Assembly (NCBI GenBank): GCA_964589725.1
Contig: CAZPUJ010000373.1
Span: forward strand, 1 to 10,323
Direction: 5' to 3'
Source: CAYSHJ01 sp964589725
Lineage (GTDB): Bacteria > Planctomycetota > Planctomycetia > Planctomycetales > Planctomycetaceae
Length of the DNA: 10,323 bases
Below, in pieces: positions 5,979 to 10,323 of this stretch (position 1 is the stretch's first letter; each line of letters opens with the position of its first letter). The translations under genes and the position numbers were made by a program. Under the pieces are notes generated by a model that ran no database searches, was not told the DNA's origin, and saw only the letters and a list, made by a program, of their open reading frames with translations.

Positions 5979-6353
5979 GGCGGTCTCCCCTCGACAGAGG
6001 TGCGGCTTGGTGATCGGTGACTTGGTTCTGTCAGCCCGCTTCCGCGCGGGCGACGCACGATCCGATTCCAGCGGCCGCAACAGACCTTTTATCGACTACC
6101 GACCAGACGCCCGATTGCTGTGTTCGCTCAAATTCCTGTCACCGAGCCGACGAAATCAGCCATCAGTCTCATCGGCATCGTCGGAAAAGGCCCTTCAATT
6201 GCCCCAGTTTTCCTATTTCGCGCAGGGCAAGCCACACGGGGTGGGTTGATGACCGAAAGCCAGTCCGACGTTGAGCCTGACTCCCTATCCACGGTGCCGG
6301 ACAGCCACGGAACGCTAACGACGACGGGGGGTTTCTTTCGATTTCACACCCGG
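5979..6353. other. 375-bp intergenic stretch with no supported gene
   Basis: Open frames exist on both strands, but none shows a family motif, a good ribosome-binding site or sensible composition. Visible structure is limited to GCCCGC/GCGGGC (6034-6039 and 6046-6051, 6-bp stem) in what would be the leader of the 77-residue gene, and a CCACGG direct repeat near 6290 and 6305. It should contain the promoter of the xerC pair (right-to-left) and the 3' end of the apt transcript. I found no convincing -35/-10 pair and no T-tailed hairpin. Confidence 0.5.
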
Positions 6354-6887
6354 TCAGGTTTCGTCGGTGTAATGAATGAGGCTGATCACATCGTAGGTCG
6401 ATAGTTTTTCTCGGCCGCGTAGGAAGTCGAGTTCGATCACGAAGGCACAACCTGCGACACGAGCCTGCAGTTTCTCGACGAGATTGATGCAGGCCAACAT
6501 GGTTCCGCCGGTCGCCAGCAGATCGTCAACGATCAACACTCGGTCTTGCGAAGTGAGTGCGTCGACGTGCATATGCAGGGCGTCGCTGCCGTATTCCAGG
6601 TCGTATTGGAAGGATTGTGTGTGAAACGGCAGTTTGCCGGGTTTGCGAACCGGGATGAACGCCGCATTGAGTTCTAATGCCAGTGGCGCGGCAAAGATGA
6701 ATCCACGCGCTTCGGCCGCCACGATCGCCGTCACACCGTGACTACGGAAATGGTCTGCGAACTGACGAATGATTTCTCGAAATGCGGGAGGATGAGCCAG
6801 TAACGGTGTGATGTCGCGGAACATGATTCCTGGCTTGGGGAAGTCCGGAATACTGCGAACATGCTGCTTCAGCGAGATCGAATTCAT
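6354..6887 (-). CDS. apt: Adenine phosphoribosyltransferase
   Basis: A 177-residue type I phosphoribosyltransferase that converts adenine and PRPP to AMP and pyrophosphate in cytoplasmic purine salvage. The family pattern is complete: SIPDFPKPGIMFRDITPLL (12-30), AEARGF (58-63), VRKPGKLP (80-87), YDLEYG (95-100) and the PRPP-binding loop VLIVDDLLATGGT (117-129) with the paired acidic residues D121 and D122. ATG 6887 gives the usual length of about 170-180 residues. A TTG at 6920, directly abutting the kinase stop (TGA, 6923-6921), would add 11 residues without a ribosome-binding site. Before ATG 6887 there is only AGAAAG about 10 bases upstream. The tight placement behind the kinase suggests shared transcription and possibly translational coupling. 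Function is secure; the start is less so. Confidence 0.96.
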   Translation of the reverse strand: MNSISLKQHVRSIPDFPKPGIMFRDITPLLAHPPAFREIIRQFADHFRSHGVTAIVAAEARGFIFAAPLALELNAAFIPVRKPGKLPFHTQSFQYDLEYGSDALHMHVDALTSQDRVLIVDDLLATGGTMLACINLVEKLQARVAGCAFVIELDFLRGREKLSTYDVISLIHYTDET

Positions 6888-6920
6888 TCGGAGGGGGCTT
6901 TCTAACTTATCGGACGTCAA

Positions 6921-8897
6921 TCAAGGCGTTTCGGTTCGTGAAGGTTCCGTGTTGGGTTTGGCGACGTCTTCGCTGGACGACGAGTCGGCCTGTGATGCCG
7001 CATCCTGTGGTGATGGGCTCGATTTTGAAGTCGTCGTGGAATCGGAACTCGAATCTGGGACGGCATGCAGCGCTTGCCGGGCTATCTGCACAATCGTTTC
7101 CATCATGGGGTCATCGTCATAAAGTTGGACAATGGCCTTCAAAATGGAACGCGCCTCAGCCGGACGATTGTCTTGCGTGAGTTGCTCAGCTCGCTTGATC
7201 TCAGCGAAAAGCCACTCGTGAGCTTCTCGCGTGTCGGATCGACGAGCGCGAATGACGTTCAGCAACTTTTGTGCGAACAACTTCTCTTTGATGAACTTGT
7301 CTTGCGCTTCGAGCAGAGGCAACAGTGCGGCGAGCATTCCTTCGGCTCTGGCGAAATCACCGAGATCGTAGTAACAGACCACGAGGCGGAGCATCCGTTC
7401 CGTCTCTGGCACTGGAGTGGCCTTTGACACTGGAGCATCCTTTTTGAGCTCGCGTCTGCGACGGGACATCTCTTCGTAGAACTCGATTTCTTCCAGATAC
7501 GGATCGACTTCGACAGCCCAGCGGTTCTGATCTTTTTGCCTGAGCCGCATGAAGTATTCGTTCTTCGCCCGAATCCAGTCAGAGCCTTCCGGCAGGTTGG
7601 CGAGTCTTTCGCCTTCAGCAAATCGGTCGTCGTCAGAGAGTTCCTGAGAGGGGATCCAATACACGCCCGCGGCGATCAACAACACCAGAGCAGTCACTAG
7701 AATCCAAGTGTTATTGAGGAGTCGTCCGAGGATGGTTGCCGATTGCTGTTCGTCGATCACTGCGCGCATCAGATTGCGCATGATCGTTCCGGGGCCTTGT
7801 TCCAAGCGATCGGCTGTGCGAGCCAACTCCGATGTATGCTGCGACAACGAGGGGGCGGTGATCGTCGCGTGCAGCAACTCCGGCGGAGGCTCCTGGCCGC
7901 TTCCTGGTATGGCGATGGTTGGCCCGATCGGCACGGATTGTCCCCGCGGATCAGTGATGATGGTCGCCGCCAGCGGTGTGTTATCGAGCGGTGGCCGCGC
8001 ATGTTCGCTGGCTTCCGTGGCGTCGTCGACTCCGACTTTGACGGCGGCGGCGGAAGCCTGCTTGGCGGCGGCGACCCAGGCGACGCGTTTCTGCACTTCC
8101 GCGAGACGCAGCGACAGCACGTAGGCGTCGGGAAATCGCTTGTCGGGATCTTTCTCCAACAGCTTGCAGACGATCTCCTCTAGCGGCTTCGGGATGTCCG
8201 TGGCGATCAAGCCCGGCCGATCAAACTGGCCGAACTGATGTTTGTGAATCACGTCCAGAATGGTCTTGCCGCTGAACGGGGGACGTCCCGTCAGCATGAC
8301 GTAGATGACGGCCCCCAGCGAGTAGAGGTCGCTTTTCTTCGTGGCGCGCTGACCCTTGGCTTGTTCCGGCGACATGTACTCCGCGGTGCCCACGATGCCG
8401 CCGGTGATGGTCAGTTTTTGAGCGGCGAAGACCTGAGCGACGCCGAAGTCGGTCAGCTTGATGGTACCGTCCGACGCGATCAGCAGGTTGGACGGCTTCA
8501 AGTCGCGATGAACGATGCCGCCGTTGTGAGCGGCCTTCAAGGCTCGGCAAATTTGCAGGCTCAAATCAATCACCTCGGGCCAGGGAATACGTTTATCGCG
8601 TCGGAGTCGCGCGGTGAGCGTTTCACCGTCAACATGCTCCATAGCGTAGTAGTACGTGTCTCCCTCGTTGCCGCTTTCAAAGAACTCCACGATGTGTGGG
8701 CTTTTCAGTTTCTCCATGGAGACGATTTCGCGTTTGAATCGCTCAATGAATCCCTCTTCGCGTGCGAGCGACGGCGGCAAAACCTTCACCGCCGCCAGTT
8801 GGCTGGTCTCGGTGTGCTTCCCGAGGTACACCGTTCCCATGCCGCCGGCGCCCAGCTCTTTCTCGATGATCCACGGGCCGACTTGCTTAAGGTCCAT
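6921..8897 (-). CDS. Transmembrane Ser/Thr protein kinase (PknB/Hanks-type)
   Basis: A 658-residue receptor-like kinase. The catalytic domain (~8-270) has the Gly loop GAGGMGTVYLG (16-26), the ATP-binding K38 (AVKVL), E57 in helix C, HRDLKPSN (130-137) with catalytic D132, DFG (150-152), SPE (176-178) and DLYSLG (190-195), so an active kinase is expected. A linker rich in Ala, Pro and Thr (~278-390) precedes one membrane helix (~398-415, WILVTALVLLIAAGVYWI). The C-terminal part (~420-610) is mostly helical with paired-helix segments (LVVCYYDLGDFARAEGMLAALLPLLE, given here only as residues 505-530) that look TPR-like, and it ends in a Ser/Thr/Pro-rich tail (~614-658). There are no PASTA repeats. 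Kinase inside and helical domain outside is the usual topology. Substrate unknown. It diverges from the pyrC-like gene and leads into apt. Confidence 0.96.
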   Translation of the reverse strand: MDLKQVGPWIIEKELGAGGMGTVYLGKHTETSQLAAVKVLPPSLAREEGFIERFKREIVSMEKLKSPHIVEFFESGNEGDTYYYAMEHVDGETLTARLRRDKRIPWPEVIDLSLQICRALKAAHNGGIVHRDLKPSNLLIASDGTIKLTDFGVAQVFAAQKLTITGGIVGTAEYMSPEQAKGQRATKKSDLYSLGAVIYVMLTGRPPFSGKTILDVIHKHQFGQFDRPGLIATDIPKPLEEIVCKLLEKDPDKRFPDAYVLSLRLAEVQKRVAWVAAAKQASAAAVKVGVDDATEASEHARPPLDNTPLAATIITDPRGQSVPIGPTIAIPGSGQEPPPELLHATITAPSLSQHTSELARTADRLEQGPGTIMRNLMRAVIDEQQSATILGRLLNNTWILVTALVLLIAAGVYWIPSQELSDDDRFAEGERLANLPEGSDWIRAKNEYFMRLRQKDQNRWAVEVDPYLEEIEFYEEMSRRRRELKKDAPVSKATPVPETERMLRLVVCYYDLGDFARAEGMLAALLPLLEAQDKFIKEKLFAQKLLNVIRARRSDTREAHEWLFAEIKRAEQLTQDNRPAEARSILKAIVQLYDDDPMMETIVQIARQALHAVPDSSSDSTTTSKSSPSPQDAASQADSSSSEDVAKPNTEPSRTETP

Positions 8898-8945
8898 AAA
8901 CTCGGTTCCGAACGGAAGCGGCGGACGTGAAGGGGACAGAAATGC

Positions 8946-8957
8946 GACTGATCAGTC
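8946..8957. promoter_or_regulatory. Perfect 12-bp palindrome upstream of the kinase gene
   Basis: GACTGATCAGTC reads the same on both strands and lies 49-60 bases before the kinase ATG. On the kinase strand it overlaps TTGACT (complement of 8954-8959), which matches a -35 element at 5 of 6 positions, but no -10 element follows at 16-18 bases. It could be an operator, or chance. Confidence 0.35.
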
Positions 8958-9024
8958 AAAGCGATTGTTTCCGGCTTCCTTACTTGCAGCGTATTCTGAT
9001 CGCCGCGTCGACGCAACGAGCGGT

Positions 9025-9054
9025 TTGACAGGTTAGGGTTTAACCATCGTTACC
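9025..9054 (+). promoter_or_regulatory. Candidate promoter and operator for the pyrC-like gene
   Basis: A perfect TTGACA (9025-9030) is followed at once by GGTTA-GGGTT-TAACC (9031-9045), a 5-bp inverted repeat around a 5-base centre. At 16-18 bases spacing only poor -10 sequences are present (for example CGTTAC at 9048). A palindrome inside the spacer of a promoter is a common operator position. The weak -10 keeps confidence low. The gene starts about 70 bases downstream. Confidence 0.3.
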
Positions 9055-9125
9055 GGCGAAAAACGTTGCCGCGAGCGAGTCGAGTACCGGCTCCCAGGCC
9101 CTCATTGAATCCACGAGTGACCACC

Positions 9126-10323
9126 ATGCTGATTGAAGGACGTGTTGTCAGTCCCGAGCGAGTCGTCTCGGCCCAAGTGCGGATCGAGCGTGACCACGTT
9201 GTCGAGGTGGGGCCGCATCTGGGCAAGGCGGATCGCCGATTCAGTGACGACTGTCTGATCTTTGCGGGTTTCGGCGACATCCATATTCACGCTCGCGACG
9301 ACGTCAGCGGCCGCGAATGCCACAAGGAAGACTTCTCGACGGCGGCGCGAGCGGCCCTACACGGCGGCGTCGTGCATGTTGCAGACATGCCCAACAATCA
9401 CGTTCCCCCGATCGACGATGAGTCGTATGCGGCGAAGGGACGAGTGCTCGAAAGCCGTCGCGTGCCGATTCATGTCACTCTGTACGCGGGCATTGGGCCG
9501 GGAACGCAACCGCTCTCAAAGGTGGTGCCATACAAGGTCTACATGGGGCCGAGCGTTGGCGAATTATATTTCCGAACGTTGCGACAACTCGATGAGACGC
9601 TCGCGGTGTATCGCGGCTGTGCGGTCAGTTTTCATTGCGAAGATCCCGAGCTGCTCGAACAACACCAGCACGCTTCGACGCACGAACAACGTCGGCCACC
9701 GGAATGCGAAGTCTCGGCGACCTCGTTCGCGTTGCGGATGATCGAGAAGTACGACTTGTCCGGAAAGCTTTGCCACTACTCGGTCGAATCTGGCTTGCCG
9801 CTGATTCGAGTGGCGAAGACGCGCGGCCTGAAGGTCACGGCCGAAGTCACGCCGCATCACCTGTACTTCGACGAGTCCGACATCACGGAGACCAATCGTG
9901 GCCTGATGCAAATGAACCCACCGTTGCGAGGTCCGGCCGACCGCGTCGCCATGTTGGCCGCGCTCCGCGACGGAACGCTCGATTACCTCGCGACCGATCA
10001 CGCGCCGCACACGCTTGCGGAAAAAGCCCGTGGCGTTTCCGGCCAACCGCACCTCGACACGTACGGCGCGTTCGTGACCTGGCTGATGCTGCAACAAGGT
10101 TTCACGCCCGAACAAGTCGCGACGTTTTGCTCGGCGAAACCGGGTGAGTTTGTGAATCCGTATTCGACTCCGCTGCGCTTCGGGTGGATCGAGCCGGGCT
10201 ACACGGCGTCGCTCACGGTGCTCAACCTTTCGCGTCCGCACACGATTCGCCGGGAGGAGCTGTTCACGAAATGCGGTTGGTCACCGTTTGAGGATGTCAC
10301 GTTCCCCGGCTCCGTCGAGGCGA
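9126..10323 (+). CDS. pyrC: Dihydroorotase-family amidohydrolase, 3' end cut by the window
   Basis: The frame opens at ATG 9126 and runs off the window after 399 codons without a stop. Dihydroorotase closes N-carbamoyl-aspartate to dihydroorotate in pyrimidine synthesis. Amidohydrolase landmarks appear in order: GFGDIHIHARDD (48-59) with metal ligands H53 and H55 and substrate-binding R57, VADMPNN (85-91), YKVYMGPS (136-143) with K137 where carboxylated-lysine enzymes have their bridging Lys, HCED (170-173), LCHYS (215-219), TPHHLYF (242-248), NPPLRG (264-269) and TDHAPH (290-295) with catalytic D291. The end SPFEDVTFPGSVEA matches the approach to the usual C-terminus, so only a few dozen residues are probably missing. 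A related hydantoinase or allantoinase is possible, but PHHL, MNPPLR and TDHAPH favour dihydroorotase. The ribosome-binding site is weak (GAG at 9115-9117). Confidence 0.9.
   Translation, partial: MLIEGRVVSPERVVSAQVRIERDHVVEVGPHLGKADRRFSDDCLIFAGFGDIHIHARDDVSGRECHKEDFSTAARAALHGGVVHVADMPNNHVPPIDDESYAAKGRVLESRRVPIHVTLYAGIGPGTQPLSKVVPYKVYMGPSVGELYFRTLRQLDETLAVYRGCAVSFHCEDPELLEQHQHASTHEQRRPPECEVSATSFALRMIEKYDLSGKLCHYSVESGLPLIRVAKTRGLKVTAEVTPHHLYFDESDITETNRGLMQMNPPLRGPADRVAMLAALRDGTLDYLATDHAPHTLAEKARGVSGQPHLDTYGAFVTWLMLQQGFTPEQVATFCSAKPGEFVNPYSTPLRFGWIEPGYTASLTVLNLSRPHTIRREELFTKCGWSPFEDVTFPGSVEA

Noticed and set aside
5979..6080. Longer N-terminus for the 77-residue protein (start at 6080)
   Set aside because: The strong GGGGAG site is 6 bases before ATG 5978, and the extension is Arg/Pro-rich with no structure-like pattern.
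6120..6404. A 94-codon + strand frame in the gap between the small gene and apt
   Set aside because: It overlaps the apt 3' end on the other strand and has no ribosome-binding site and no family motif. A chance open frame is the simpler reading.
8238..8930. A 230-codon + strand frame antisense to the kinase
   Set aside because: It lies entirely opposite the conserved kinase domain and its leader. Its length follows from the codon bias of the kinase, and it shows no family features.
9564..10241. A 225-codon - strand frame antisense to the dihydroorotase
   Set aside because: The + strand carries the full set of amidohydrolase motifs in the same place. The antisense product is Arg-rich and without motifs.

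Overview
The window looks like chromosomal DNA of a member of the Planctomycetota. This is an inference from gene style: a bacterial Ser/Thr kinase with a transmembrane segment and a helical C-terminal half, an HTTM (vitamin K-dependent carboxylase-like) membrane protein, a TolR/ExbD-type fragment, long GC-rich intergenic hairpins and weak Shine-Dalgarno sequences. No rRNA, tRNA, IS element or CRISPR array was seen. I could not run a database search, so the taxon is not proven.

Left part, + strand (1-4747). A G/C-rich palindromic repeat (19-45) precedes a YgfZ/GcvT-like folate-binding protein (130-1197). Next is a 440-bp stretch that holds only the first ~47 codons of an ExbD/TolR protein (1301-1444), apparently a decayed remnant. 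Then come three membrane-protein genes in the same direction: a single-pass protein (1641-2378), a large HTTM-domain protein with a C-terminal beta-rich domain (2455-4029) and a two-helix membrane protein (4157-4747). Each gap between these three holds conspicuous inverted repeats.

Middle part, - strand (4814-8897). A 15-bp perfect inverted repeat (4760-4804) sits where the two transcription directions converge. Reading leftward from 8897 are a transmembrane Ser/Thr kinase, apt (adenine phosphoribosyltransferase, beginning directly after or 33 bases after the kinase stop), an empty stretch of ~375 bp, a 77-residue protein of unknown function and a complete XerC-type tyrosine recombinase. The last two are 7 bp apart and are probably co-transcribed.

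Right part, + strand (9126 to the window end). A dihydroorotase-family amidohydrolase is cut off by the window edge. It diverges from the kinase across a 228-bp region that carries a perfect TTGACA, a partial palindrome and a perfect 12-bp palindrome. Purine salvage (apt) and pyrimidine synthesis (pyrC-like) therefore flank the kinase.

Most of the window is housekeeping. The least explained parts are the membrane-protein trio around the HTTM gene, the ExbD relic, the small protein before xerC, the Thr-Ile motif series in the kinase linker and the hairpins between genes.
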